The notes: generated by a model from the letters alone, not told the origin. A DNA stretch of 64,000 bases from Alcaligenes aquatilis (GCF_003076515.1 NZ_CP022390.1:3655892-3719891); one strand, 5' to 3'; shown: positions 9,375-17,756, counted from the first letter of the stretch. Made by a program: numbers and translations.

Positions 9375-9386
9375 GTGTTTTCGAAA

Positions 9387-9449
9387 GAACCATCACTCAT
9401 CGCTCGATGATGGGTTCTATTTATGGGCCCTTTGGGGCCCATTTTTTTT
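9387..9449 (+). terminator. Two-hairpin leader ending in an intrinsic terminator
   Basis: Hairpin 1 (9387-9417) has arms GAACCATCA and TGATGGGTTC with one bulge. Hairpin 2 (9423-9442) is ATGGGCCC-TTTG-GGGCCCAT followed by eight T. Both lie between the predicted promoter at 9340-9368 and the TonB receptor start at 9508, in the sense direction. The structure could be an attenuator, or the end of a small leader RNA of about 75 nt. No known riboswitch consensus was recognised. Confidence 0.6.
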
Positions 9450-9507
9450 GCGCCACCGTGTGGTGTTAATTCATAAACCAATTAGAAAGATCGAATAGGG
9501 AAGTGGA

Positions 9508-11553
9508 ATGAGACATCCGTCCAACCGCGCTACAGCAGCGCGTCAGCAGTTTGTCTGTTTAGTACCGCGCGCCTTGGTCTTGAGCATGATGGGGGCTGTG
9601 GCCCTTAACCAAGCCCATGCTCAGGACAACAAGGACCGTGTGTTTCAACTGGGCAAAGTGGTTGTTCAATCCAGCTTGGATCGAGAGGCGCCTTTGGGTG
9701 AGAGCGCAGTCAGCCAGGAAAAAATGCAGGCTTTTGACTTGCGTAATGTCGGTGCGGCTGTCAGCGTGCAAGCGGGTGTCACGGTTTCGGCAGGCGGTGC
9801 CCGTAATGAGCAAATGGTCTACGTGCGCGGCTTCGATTCGCGTCAGGTGCCCTTGTTCCTGGATGGTATTCCACAGTACGTACCGTACGACGGCTATGTG
9901 GACTTTACTCGTTTCACCACCATGGATCTGAGTGAAATTCGCGTGGCCAAGGGTGCAGCCTCCTTACTGTATGGCCCCAATATTATGGGTGGTGCCATCA
10001 ACCTGGTTACCCGCAAGCCGGTCAAAGCATTTGAGGGTGAGTTCCGTGCCGGTTACGCCACGGGCGATCAACGCTACAGCGCCTTGAACGTGGGTACCAA
10101 TCAGGGTTCCTGGTACCTGCAGGCTGGCTTGTCCTGGTCGGGCGAACGTACCTTCCCCTTGGGCCGTGGCTTTGAAGATCAAAAAGCACGTCCTACCGAT
10201 ACGGGCGGTATGCGCAGCAATGCCTCGCAAATGGACAAGAAAGCGTCCTTCAAATTGGGTATCACTCCCAATGCGACGGATGAGTACGTGATCGGCTATG
10301 TGAATCAGAAAGGTCAGAAAGACAATCCGGTCTACACCGGCGTGAACGATGCCAAGCTGGGTAAACGCTACTGGCGCTGGCCCTACTGGGACAAGGAAAG
10401 CCTGTACTTTCTGAGCTCTACCCGGGTTGGCGAGAACAACACCATCAAGACACGTGTGTACGAGGATAAGTACAAAAATGGTCTGGATATGTATAGTGAT
10501 GGCCAATACGCCACCCTGACTGGCCCGACCAGTGAATACACGGACCGCACGCGTGGCGCTGCTCTGGAGTGGGTCAATACGAGTCTGGATGATCACGAGC
10601 TGCACTTTGCCTTGCATTACAAGCAAGATCAGCACCGTGATCCCAAGTCATCGGGCACTGAACGCTACAAGGACGTGACCACTTCACTGGCCTTTGAGGA
10701 TCGCATCGCTTTGGGCGATCAGTGGCAATTGCGTGTGGGCGCCAGTCATGAGCGTCGCAAAGCCAAAGAAGCGCACAATTTTGAAACTGGCGATACCGAC
10801 GCCACTAACGGTTTGCTGGAGCTGGGCTACGACTGGAGCCAGGCCATGCAGGTCTACGGCAGTGTGGCCTACAAGACTCGTTTTCCTACGATTAAAGACC
10901 GTTACTCCAGTCGTATGGGTTACGCCCAACCCAACCCGGATCTGAAACCGGAGCACGCCATTCACTATGAACTGGGCTTGCGTGGTCAACCTTGGCAGGG
11001 GGCGCAACTGGAATCGGCTCTGTTCCTGAGCCAGGTGCGCGACATGATTCAAAGCACCGTTATCCAGGCACCAGGCTGCGACAAGTACCGTCCAGTGGGT
11101 TTTTGTGATCAGGCCACCAACGTGGGCAAGGCCCGTCAAATGGGTCTGGAACTGTCCTTGCAGCAGGAGTTTTCTGCTCACTGGTCCGCTGGCTTGGCCT
11201 ATACGTATTTGAACCGTCGCAATCAGTCTGATCCAGACGTCAAACTGGTGGACACGCCCAATCACCGTCTGTTCGCTCACCTGAGCTGGAAGCCTAATGC
11301 ACAGTGGGAAGTGATGGGTTCGGTGGAAACTGAAAGTGGCCGTTACTACTCCTACGCGAACAACAAGGGTGACCAGATTTACGAAAAAACCCCCGGCTTT
11401 GCCTTGCTGGGTTTGAAGGGGATCTGGCGTCCTAACTCGGATATCACCCTGGAAGCCGGTGTGCGTAATCTGGGTGACAAGCTGTACCAATATAAAGAAG
11501 GCTACCCCATGCCCGGACGCGTTTGGTTTGTGGGTGGAAGCTATCGTTTCTAA
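9508..11553 (+). CDS. TonB-dependent outer-membrane receptor (likely molybdate/tungstate-type)
   Basis: A 681-aa TonB-dependent receptor. The signal peptide ends AHA-QDN. The plug domain has VYVRGFDSRQVPLFLDGIP and LYGPNIMGGAINLVTRKP (residues about 105-175). A beta-barrel follows and ends in the typical aromatic C-terminus GGSYRF. It imports a ligand across the outer membrane using TonB energy. It is first in an operon with a periplasmic binding protein, a FecCD/BtuC-type permease and an ATPase. The ligand is not readable from the protein alone. The ModE-like operator and the resemblance of the operon to Haemophilus MolABC-type class II molybdate importers lead me to infer molybdate or tungstate. 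An iron or cobalamin ligand remains possible, but no cobalamin riboswitch box was seen. Confidence 0.9.
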   Translation: MRHPSNRATAARQQFVCLVPRALVLSMMGAVALNQAHAQDNKDRVFQLGKVVVQSSLDREAPLGESAVSQEKMQAFDLRNVGAAVSVQAGVTVSAGGARNEQMVYVRGFDSRQVPLFLDGIPQYVPYDGYVDFTRFTTMDLSEIRVAKGAASLLYGPNIMGGAINLVTRKPVKAFEGEFRAGYATGDQRYSALNVGTNQGSWYLQAGLSWSGERTFPLGRGFEDQKARPTDTGGMRSNASQMDKKASFKLGITPNATDEYVIGYVNQKGQKDNPVYTGVNDAKLGKRYWRWPYWDKESLYFLSSTRVGENNTIKTRVYEDKYKNGLDMYSDGQYATLTGPTSEYTDRTRGAALEWVNTSLDDHELHFALHYKQDQHRDPKSSGTERYKDVTTSLAFEDRIALGDQWQLRVGASHERRKAKEAHNFETGDTDATNGLLELGYDWSQAMQVYGSVAYKTRFPTIKDRYSSRMGYAQPNPDLKPEHAIHYELGLRGQPWQGAQLESALFLSQVRDMIQSTVIQAPGCDKYRPVGFCDQATNVGKARQMGLELSLQQEFSAHWSAGLAYTYLNRRNQSDPDVKLVDTPNHRLFAHLSWKPNAQWEVMGSVETESGRYYSYANNKGDQIYEKTPGFALLGLKGIWRPNSDITLEAGVRNLGDKLYQYKEGYPMPGRVWFVGGSYRF

Positions 11554-11592
11554 AGCAGTGCTGTTATTGGCAGAAAAAGGGGGAAGGCCGGG

Positions 11593-12672
11593 ATGAAGCG
11601 TCGTGACATAGTACGTGCCTTGGCGGCACTGCCGCTTGTGGCGCCTTCTGCCCGTTTGCAGGCCCGGTCTGAGCAGGCCGGGACCAGCACCCCGATCAGT
11701 CTGCCTGTCAGCGTGGCGGGCCAACTGCCCGATCCGGCCTACGTAGGCCGAGTGGTGGCCGCTGGTCCGCCCGCTTCTGTGCTGGTGTATTGCCTGGCCC
11801 CTCATACGCTTTTAGGTTGGCCTTTTCAATTGGCTCCGGCTGCGCGCAGCATGATGGATGCCGCTGGTTTTTCTTTGCCTTATCTGGGCCGTTTGGCCGG
11901 TCGGGGCAGTACCTTGTCCCTGGAAAGCCTGCTGGCCTTAAAACCCGATATGGTGCTGGATATAGGCGATGTGAATCCTTATTACGAGTCGGCTGCCAAG
12001 TCCGTGCAAGAGCAGACGGGCGTGCCTTATGTCTTGCTGGATGGTCGTTTGAACGACAGCCCGGCGCAGTTGCGTCAGGCCGGGCAGATTCTGGGGCAAG
12101 CCGAGCGCGGCCAGCAATTGGCCTTGCGCGCCCAAGCCATTTTAGACAGCGCATATCAAGCCGCCAGCCCCCGAGCCAAGGGCTTGAAAGCCTATTTGGC
12201 ACGCGGTAATGATGGCCTGGAAACTGGTATGGGTCAGTCCATTCATACCGAGGTGCTGCGGCTTTGCGGCCTGACGGTCATGGGTGACGAGAAAACCGAT
12301 AATCGTCTGGGCCGTATTTCCTACGAACAATTTTTGGCCTGGGACCCGGACATTCTGTTTGCCCAGGACGACGTTTTCTTTGAATTGGCGCGTACCCAAG
12401 CTCCCTGGAATCAGCTCAAGGCGGTGCGAGAAGGGCGTTTGTACCGTGTGCCTGCTTTACCTTTTGGCTGGCTGGATGGCCCGCCGGGAATCAATCGCTT
12501 AGCTGGTGTGATCTGGTTGAATGCCTTGTTGGAAGGTAGTGAGGCCATACCACGCATGCTGGGAGAGTTGCAGGATTTCTACTCAGCCTTTTATGGCATG
12601 TCTTTGGACAGCGGGCAGATCAAGCGACTGGTGCAAGGGCTGGACCCTTTGGGTTCAACGCAAAATTCATGA
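11593..12672 (+). CDS. Periplasmic substrate-binding protein of a BtuF/FecB/MolA-type ABC importer
   Basis: A 359-aa class III binding protein with two Rossmann-like lobes. Visible signatures are LESLLALKPDMVLDIGDVN in the N-lobe, EQFLAWDPDILFAQDD in the C-lobe, and the conserved end-segment YRVPALPFGWLDGPPGINRL. The signal peptide looks Tat-like: MKRRDIVRALAALPLVAP has an Arg pair, although it lacks the full SRRxFLK motif. It delivers ligand from the receptor to the permease, whose gene overlaps it by 4 nt. The ligand is inferred as a molybdate-type oxyanion only from the upstream operator. Confidence 0.9.
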   Translation: MKRRDIVRALAALPLVAPSARLQARSEQAGTSTPISLPVSVAGQLPDPAYVGRVVAAGPPASVLVYCLAPHTLLGWPFQLAPAARSMMDAAGFSLPYLGRLAGRGSTLSLESLLALKPDMVLDIGDVNPYYESAAKSVQEQTGVPYVLLDGRLNDSPAQLRQAGQILGQAERGQQLALRAQAILDSAYQAASPRAKGLKAYLARGNDGLETGMGQSIHTEVLRLCGLTVMGDEKTDNRLGRISYEQFLAWDPDILFAQDDVFFELARTQAPWNQLKAVREGRLYRVPALPFGWLDGPPGINRLAGVIWLNALLEGSEAIPRMLGELQDFYSAFYGMSLDSGQIKRLVQGLDPLGSTQNS

Positions 12673-13685
12673 AGCTGGGTTTGCCCTACGGGCTGTTGCT
12701 GCTTTTTCTGGGACTGATTCTGGCCGTCCTGGTGGTGTTTGCGCTGGGGCAGGGGGCTTACCCTTTGTCGGGGCCGGATGTACTGCGAGCTTTAGCGGCT
12801 GGTTTTTCAAGTGACCCGGATACCTCGCAAAGTCAGGCGGTACGCGTTGTCTGGGATTTACGCTTGCCGCGTATTGCTGCGGCTTTGCTGGTGGGGGCCG
12901 CGCTCTCAACGGCAGGCGCGGCGTATCAGACCATGTTCCGCAATCCCCTGGTGTCACCCGATATTCTGGGGGTGTCCTCGGGCGCAGGTCTGGGGGCGAT
13001 TCTGGCCATCTACTTGAACTTCTCCTTGTTTGGCGTGCAGATGGCGGCCTTTGTGGGCGGTTTGCTGGCGGTGGGCATTGTCTTGAGTCTGGCACGCATG
13101 CTGCGTCATCATCCACCTGTCCTGATTTTGGTCCTGGCCGGGATGGCGGTCGGCACCTTGCTCGGCGCAGCCTTATCGCTTATCAAAATTCTGGCCGACC
13201 CTTATTCCCAATTGCCCTCCATGACCTTTTGGCTGCTGGGCGGCTTAAGCGCGGTGCGCTCCTACGAAGTCTGGCCCGCTGCGTTGATGGTATCGGCCTG
13301 CATTATCCCGGTTTGGCTTTTGCGTTGGCGTATCAATGTCCTGGCTCTGCAAGATGACGAGGCCCGTTCCCTGGGCATGCCCGTCTCTGCCTTGCGTTGT
13401 TTGCTGATTGTTTGCGCCACCTTGATGACGGCGGTATGTGTGGCCTTGGCGGGCATCATAGGCTGGGTCGGTTTGTTGATTCCGCACGCGGCTCGTTTAT
13501 TGGTCGGCCCGGATTTCTCCCGTCTATTGCCTGTCTGCTTGTTAGTGGGCGCCGCCTTTCTGTTGTTAACCGATACCTTGGCGCGCAGCATAGGCACGCT
13601 GGAATTGCCCTTGGGTGTGTTGACGGCTCTGGTAGGGGCTCCCGGCTTCTTGTTGTTGCTGGCTCGTGGTGCGAGGCAGCGATGA
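12669..13685 (+). CDS. FecCD/BtuC-family ABC permease
   Basis: A 338-aa inner-membrane permease with about ten hydrophobic helices. Family signatures include LRLPRIAAALLVGAALSTAG, near residue 70, and FRNPLVSPDILGVSSGAGLG, near residue 95. The C-terminal segment GIIGWVGLLIPHAARLLVG is the coupling-helix region. It overlaps the binding-protein gene upstream and the ATPase gene downstream by 4 nt each, so the operon is tightly coupled. This type II architecture is used for siderophores, cobalamin, haem and, in MolBC systems, molybdate. Confidence 0.93.
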   Translation: MKLGLPYGLLLLFLGLILAVLVVFALGQGAYPLSGPDVLRALAAGFSSDPDTSQSQAVRVVWDLRLPRIAAALLVGAALSTAGAAYQTMFRNPLVSPDILGVSSGAGLGAILAIYLNFSLFGVQMAAFVGGLLAVGIVLSLARMLRHHPPVLILVLAGMAVGTLLGAALSLIKILADPYSQLPSMTFWLLGGLSAVRSYEVWPAALMVSACIIPVWLLRWRINVLALQDDEARSLGMPVSALRCLLIVCATLMTAVCVALAGIIGWVGLLIPHAARLLVGPDFSRLLPVCLLVGAAFLLLTDTLARSIGTLELPLGVLTALVGAPGFLLLLARGARQR

Positions 13686-14449
13686 GCGAACAAGGCTTGG
13701 AAGCAATTGAGCTGGCCGTGGGCTATGGGCGCAAGCAAGTCGCCAGCAATGTGAACCTGCGTGTACAGACCGGGCAGGTCGTCTGTTTACTCGGCCCCAA
13801 TGGCAGCGGTAAGTCCACTTTGCTGCGTACCTTGCTGGGCCTGCAGCCGCCTTTAGGAGGACGGGTGAAGGTGCAGGGCAAGCCCTTGGAACAGTGGCGT
13901 GCGCGTGCCTTGGCCAGGCAACTGGCCTATGTACCGCAAGCGCAGGATTCTGCCTTTGCTTTCACGGTAGAGCAGTGGGTCTTGCTGGGCTGTGCCAGTG
14001 AGTTGGCCTGGTATAGCCAACCACGGGCAGCCGACCGGCAATGGGTGGGCGTTTGCCTGGAGCGTTTAGGTATCGGGCAACTGGCTCAAAAACGTATTGA
14101 TCAGATCAGCGGAGGGGAGCGTCAACTGTGTGTGATTGCACGTGCCTTGGCGCAGCGTTCACAGTTTCTGATTATGGACGAGCCTGCCTCCAGCCTGGAC
14201 TTTGCGAATCAATTGCGCGTGCTCGATCAAGTCTCGCATTTGCGCCAGGAGGGCCTGGGTGTGCTCTTGTGTACGCATCAACCTGAACATGCGGCCCGCG
14301 TGGCGGACTGGGTGATCTTGTACCGCGATGGGGGCATATTGGCGCAGGGCCAGCCCTGCGACATGCTCAGTCAGGCCCGTTTGCGCCAGCTGTATCAACT
14401 ACCAGCGCATGCTTTTGAACTACCGGATTGGTATGCGCGAGGGGGCTGA
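13682..14449 (+). CDS. ABC transporter ATPase, FecE/BtuD/MolC type
   Basis: A 255-aa ATP-binding subunit. Walker A is LLGPNGSGKSTLL (about residues 36-48), the signature motif is QISGGERQ, Walker B is SQFLIMDEPASSLD and the switch His lies in LLCTHQPEHA. The ATG at 13682 overlaps the permease stop (ATGA); the frame is open further upstream but that would lie inside the permease gene. This is the last gene of the operon and ends 15 nt before the convergent picR stop. Confidence 0.94.
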   Translation: MSEQGLEAIELAVGYGRKQVASNVNLRVQTGQVVCLLGPNGSGKSTLLRTLLGLQPPLGGRVKVQGKPLEQWRARALARQLAYVPQAQDSAFAFTVEQWVLLGCASELAWYSQPRAADRQWVGVCLERLGIGQLAQKRIDQISGGERQLCVIARALAQRSQFLIMDEPASSLDFANQLRVLDQVSHLRQEGLGVLLCTHQPEHAARVADWVILYRDGGILAQGQPCDMLSQARLRQLYQLPAHAFELPDWYARGG

Positions 14450-14464
14450 TACCCCCCGAACTGG

Positions 14465-15025
14465 TCACATGTTTTTCAGGGCAGCACGGCCATATTGGTT
14501 GTTGTGCTCCACCACGCGGGTCAGCATGGACATAAAGGTTTGACGCTGCTTGGCGGTTAGCGGGTCCAGCAATCGTTCCTGGGCGCGGTTCATGCCACTA
14601 CTGATTTCCTGCATGGCTGCCAGACCGGCTTCGGTGATGTAGGTCTGGCGAGAGCGGCGGTCGTCGGGGTTGATACGACGACCCAGCAACCCTTTTTCCT
14701 CCAGCCTGCGGATGACATCGGCCGAGGTGGTGCGATCCAGCCCCAGCTCGTAGCCGATTGTGGTTTGATCCAGCCAGGGTGAACCCATCAACACAGACAG
14801 GACACCGTGCTGAACCGGGGTCAGGTCACTTTTGCATTCCTCGTAAAACATGGCGTAGTGAATCTGGTTAAGACGGCGAACCAGAAAACCGGGCCGTGAC
14901 CACAGTTTGTGTCGATACAGCTCGGCATTTTCTTCTTCCACTGGACCCAGGATGTCGGCCTCGTCGGCTTCCAGTCGTTCTTCTTGCTTTAGCTCGGCGT
15001 GATTCTTCATGGATAAGTCAGTCAT
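14465..15025 (-). CDS. picR: MarR-family regulator of the pic cluster
   Basis: A 186-aa winged-helix repressor of the MarR family. The DNA-binding region is visible as QTTIGYELGLDRTTSADVIRRLEEKGLL followed by the wing NPDDRRSRQTYITEAG. It is transcribed away from picC, with candidate operators in the intergenic region. In A. faecalis JQ135 a MarR-type PicR represses the pic genes and is released by 6-hydroxypicolinate (established work, recalled). The ATG at 15025 (MTDLSMKNH) is my choice; the frame extends 26 codons upstream, and the ATG at 15010 is another option. None has a strong ribosome-binding site. Confidence 0.8.
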   Translation of the reverse strand: MTDLSMKNHAELKQEERLEADEADILGPVEEENAELYRHKLWSRPGFLVRRLNQIHYAMFYEECKSDLTPVQHGVLSVLMGSPWLDQTTIGYELGLDRTTSADVIRRLEEKGLLGRRINPDDRRSRQTYITEAGLAAMQEISSGMNRAQERLLDPLTAKQRQTFMSMLTRVVEHNNQYGRAALKNM

Positions 15026-15220
15026 CGATTGAGTGGCTTTCAGCCTGTTGCCAAAAGGGCAGCACACTGAAAGCGGGACGACCTGCAAAGGGTACGGCAG
15101 CAAGGTCGGCGTCTACAAGGAAAGCAGGGCTACGCTAGCGTGAACAGAAGCCCCGATTTCTGATTTGTAGTCTTGTCTACAGGCGCTGTCCACGCCCCAA
15201 AGTATATGTGATTTCCCGAC

Positions 15221-15251
15221 TTGCTGAAAACAATAATAATCAGCATACTGA
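15221..15251 (+). promoter_or_regulatory. picC promoter with PicR-type box over the -10
   Basis: TTGCTG (15221-15226), a 17-bp spacer and CATACT (15244-15249) form a candidate promoter. The -10 hexamer is embedded in TCAGCATACTGA (15240-15251), which fits the pattern TCAG-N4-CTGA. From memory the PicR site in strain JQ135 is TCAG-N4-CTNN. Two more copies occur in the picB/TRAP intergenic region. Confidence 0.7.
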
Positions 15252-15266
15252 TAGATATTGTTGGGG

Positions 15267-15282
15267 GGTCAAACGATTGACC
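15267..15282. promoter_or_regulatory. Perfect inverted repeat in the picC leader
   Basis: GGTCAA-ACGA-TTGACC is a perfect 6-bp inverted repeat 16 bp downstream of the PicR-type box and about 33 bp before the picC start. It may be a second operator or a small hairpin in the leader. Confidence 0.5.
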
Positions 15283-15315
15283 TTATGTAAATCAATAATT
15301 TAGGGAAAATTTACG

Positions 15316-16287
15316 GTGAAACGTATTAAAAAAATAGCACTGGAGGAGCACTTCAACGCCGTTGGCTTTGAGGATTATTCCAAGGCCTTTGTCAAACACA
15401 TTGACAGCGCCGACGCACGTGAACTGATGGCTCGTTTGCATGACTTCGATGCGCAGCGTCTAGAGGTAATGGACCGTGCCGGTATCGAGTACGTCGTGCT
15501 GTCGCAGACTGGCCCTGGGGTACAGGTGGAAAAAGATGTGTCCGTCGCGATCGAGCGCGCGCGTCAGAACAACGATTTCCTGGCGCAGCAAATTGCACAC
15601 CATCCCGATCGCCTGGGCGGCTTTGCTACCTTGCCCATGCAGGACCCGGCTGCCGCCGCGCAGGAATTGACGCGCGCTGTGCAGGATCTGGGCTTGAAAG
15701 GCGCTTTGGTCAACGGTCACACGCATGGCGTGTACTACGATGGCCGCGAATACGATGCCTTCTGGGAAACCGTGCAGAAGCTGGATGTGCCGTTCTATCT
15801 GCATCCTTTTGATGCCTACGAAATGCCACACGCTTACACAGGCCACCCGGAGCTGGTGGGGGCGACCTGGGGCTGGGGTGTAGAAACCGGCACCCACGCG
15901 CTGCGCATGTTGTTCGGTGGTGTGTTTGACCGTTGCCCGGAAGTGAAGCTGGTGCTGGGTCATATGGGTGAAGGCCTGCCATTCCAGCGTTGGCGCTACG
16001 ACAGCCGTTTTGCGGTCTACCCGCACGGTGTCACCTTAAAGCGCAAGCCGTCCGAGTACATCGGCAGCAATATTCTGATCACCACTTCGGGGGTCTGTTC
16101 CGCACCGACGCTGATGGGCGCAATTGGTGAAATGGGTGCCGAAGCCGTGTTGTTCTCGGTGGACTACCCTTATGAATCCACGGAACTGGCTGCTGATTTC
16201 ATCGAAGCAGCGCCTATGGATGACAAGACACGCGAGCTGGTGTGCTACGGCAACGCGGCCCGTCTGTTCAAGCTGGACCGGAGCTAA
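15316..16287 (+). CDS. picC: 3,6-dihydroxypicolinate decarboxylase (amidohydrolase_2 family)
   Basis: A non-oxidative, metal-dependent decarboxylase of the gamma-resorcylate decarboxylase group. It converts 3,6-dihydroxypicolinate to 2,5-dihydroxypyridine. The metal ligands expected for the family are visible: E10 and H12 in ALEEHF, H163 in YLHPF, H216 in LGHMGE and D283 in SVDYPYE. The length of 323 aa is normal. The start is a GTG (15316) with AGGGA upstream; no ATG fits. It lies next to a MarR regulator in divergent orientation and is followed 2 nt later by the deformylase-amidohydrolase fusion. Function is assigned from family plus gene order of the known pic cluster; an aromatic dihydroxy-acid decarboxylase is certain at family level. 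Confidence 0.85.
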   Translation: MKRIKKIALEEHFNAVGFEDYSKAFVKHIDSADARELMARLHDFDAQRLEVMDRAGIEYVVLSQTGPGVQVEKDVSVAIERARQNNDFLAQQIAHHPDRLGGFATLPMQDPAAAAQELTRAVQDLGLKGALVNGHTHGVYYDGREYDAFWETVQKLDVPFYLHPFDAYEMPHAYTGHPELVGATWGWGVETGTHALRMLFGGVFDRCPEVKLVLGHMGEGLPFQRWRYDSRFAVYPHGVTLKRKPSEYIGSNILITTSGVCSAPTLMGAIGEMGAEAVLFSVDYPYESTELAADFIEAAPMDDKTRELVCYGNAARLFKLDRS

Positions 16288-16289
16288 GC

Positions 16290-17561
16290 ATGAGCACATT
16301 TTTGTATGGCGCTCATGTGCACGCCAATGGCATTCGTCAGCATTACTTGCGCTACGGCGGTTCCAGCCAGGGTCGCGATCAGCGTCCTGCCGTCATCATC
16401 GTGCCCGGCATTACCAGCCCGGCGGTGACCTGGGGTTTTGTGGGTGAGCAGTTCGGCAAGCACTTTGACACCTACATTCAGGACGTGCGTGGTCGTGGTT
16501 TGAGCGAAGCGGCTGAAGGCATGGATTACAGCCTGGATGCGCAAGCCGATGACTTGATCGCCCTGGCTCAAGCCTTGGGTCTTAAAGACTACATCGTGGT
16601 CGGTCACTCCATGGGTGCCCGCATTGGTTTGCGTGCGGCTCACAAGAATAGCGATGGTCTGAACCGTCTGGTGATGGTTGATCCGCCAGTCTCCGGCCCG
16701 GATCGTCGTGCTTATCCCTCCAAGTTGCCCTGGTACGTGGATTCCATGGCCATGGCTCGCAAAGGCTGCACCGCAGAGGACATGCGTGCCTTTTGCCCGA
16801 CCTGGACCGAAGAGCAGTTGCAATTGCGTGCCCAGTGGCTGCACACCTGCCACGAGCCTGCGATTCTGGCCAGCTTTGAAGGTTTCCACACCGACGATAT
16901 CCACGTCGACTTCCCGCATTATTGGACGGAGGCGTTGGTGAGTACGAATGAGGGAGCGGTTTACGCTCAACAAGGGTTTGGGTCGACGCTGGAGCCTAAA
17001 GCTCCGTATGGCTTGTTGATTATTGATCTGGTGAATGGTTTTGCTGATCCTGCCGTGTTTGGTGGCGGCAATATTCCTGAAGCCATCGAGAACACACAGA
17101 CCTTGCTGGCAACGGCGCGTGAACAGGGCTGGCCGGTGGCGCACACTCGTATCGTGTATGCGGACGATGGTGCAGATAACAACATTTTCAGCATTAAGGT
17201 CCCCGGCATGCTGGGTCTGACCGAAGACGCACACAACAGCCACATCGTGCCGGAGTTGGCTCCTGCACCCGGTGAATTTATTGTTCGCAAGAATGTGCCG
17301 TCGGCCTTCTTTGGTACGCCTTTGGCGGCGTGGCTGACCCAACGTGGTGTGCAAACACTGCTGGTCGCCGGTGCGGTTACCAGCGGTTGCGTACGTTCCA
17401 GCGTGGTCGATGCGATGCAACTGGGCTTCCGCCCCTTGGTGGTGTCGGACTGCGTGGGTGACCGTGCAATTGGCCCGCATGAGGCCAACTTGTTCGACAT
17501 GCGTCAGAAGTACGCCACCGTAGCGACGCGGGAAGAAGCGATGAAGTTGATTGGAGTGTAA
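16290..17561 (+). CDS. In-frame fusion: truncated N-formylmaleamate deformylase (picE') joined to maleamate amidohydrolase (picF)
   Basis: 423 aa. Residues 1-210 are an alpha/beta hydrolase very like NicD/PicE: nucleophile S107 in GHSMGAR and D131 in MVDPPVSG. The last 50 or so residues, including the family catalytic His (normally in NAGHMIPWDD), are missing. After a short bridge (YWTEAL), residues 217-423 are a complete isochorismatase-fold maleamate amidohydrolase with D246, K334 and C367. The bridge encodes a Shine-Dalgarno (GGAGG, 16928-16932) and GTG (16938), the likely native picF start. So picF is probably still made alone, while picE' is probably inactive. In strain JQ135 picD lies between picE and picF; here it is gone. 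The simplest reading is a deletion. A natural bifunctional enzyme is less likely because the catalytic His is absent. Confidence 0.85.
   Translation: MSTFLYGAHVHANGIRQHYLRYGGSSQGRDQRPAVIIVPGITSPAVTWGFVGEQFGKHFDTYIQDVRGRGLSEAAEGMDYSLDAQADDLIALAQALGLKDYIVVGHSMGARIGLRAAHKNSDGLNRLVMVDPPVSGPDRRAYPSKLPWYVDSMAMARKGCTAEDMRAFCPTWTEEQLQLRAQWLHTCHEPAILASFEGFHTDDIHVDFPHYWTEALVSTNEGAVYAQQGFGSTLEPKAPYGLLIIDLVNGFADPAVFGGGNIPEAIENTQTLLATAREQGWPVAHTRIVYADDGADNNIFSIKVPGMLGLTEDAHNSHIVPELAPAPGEFIVRKNVPSAFFGTPLAAWLTQRGVQTLLVAGAVTSGCVRSSVVDAMQLGFRPLVVSDCVGDRAIGPHEANLFDMRQKYATVATREEAMKLIGV
16928..16940 (+). promoter_or_regulatory. picF: Internal ribosome-binding site and GTG start for picF
   Basis: GGAGG at 16928-16932, a 5-nt spacer and GTG at 16938-16940 lie in frame inside the fusion gene. 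Translation from here gives MSTNEGAVYAQQGFGSTLEP, a normal N-terminus for a maleamate amidohydrolase. This decides where the original picF began and shows that the deletion end point lies just upstream of it. Confidence 0.75.
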
Positions 17562-17720
17562 GGCTTGGTGTTTTTAAGCCTTTGAGAAGAACGATGTGCT
17601 TCGTCATTTTTTAGCAGTTTGATTGACGGAGCCTGTGTCGTCCTTTTAGCAAGTCTGTGTCTACGGATTTGTGATTGAGTATCGATGGTCTGCCGCTTGG
17701 GGGCGGGCTATCGGACCTTT

Positions 17721-17756
17721 GCCCCTGGGAGCCGTATGGCTCTCGGGGGCTTTTTT
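17721..17756 (+). terminator. Rho-independent terminator after picC-E'F
   Basis: A 13-bp stem (GCCCCTGGGAGCC with GGCTCTCGGGGGC, two wobble pairs) with a GTAT loop is followed by TTTTTT. It lies 160 nt after the fusion gene stop. No gene was seen in 17562-17720. Confidence 0.8.

Noticed and set aside
9375..9507. Cobalamin or other known riboswitch before the TonB receptor
   Set aside because: No B12-box or other consensus was found; only two short hairpins are present and the upstream operator points to ModE.
13397..13681. N-terminal extension of the ABC ATPase to 350 aa
   Set aside because: It lies in another frame of the permease gene; the ATG at 13682 overlaps the permease stop and gives a normal 255-aa ATPase.
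16290..16937. Natural bifunctional deformylase-amidohydrolase enzyme
   Set aside because: The deformylase part ends before the catalytic His and the junction encodes a Shine-Dalgarno and GTG of a normal picF, which is better explained by deletion.
16284..17480. 398-codon minus-strand open frame opposite the picE'-picF fusion
   Set aside because: Antisense shadow of a well-supported gene; the same shadow appears opposite the copy at 63370 only because the DNA is nearly identical.
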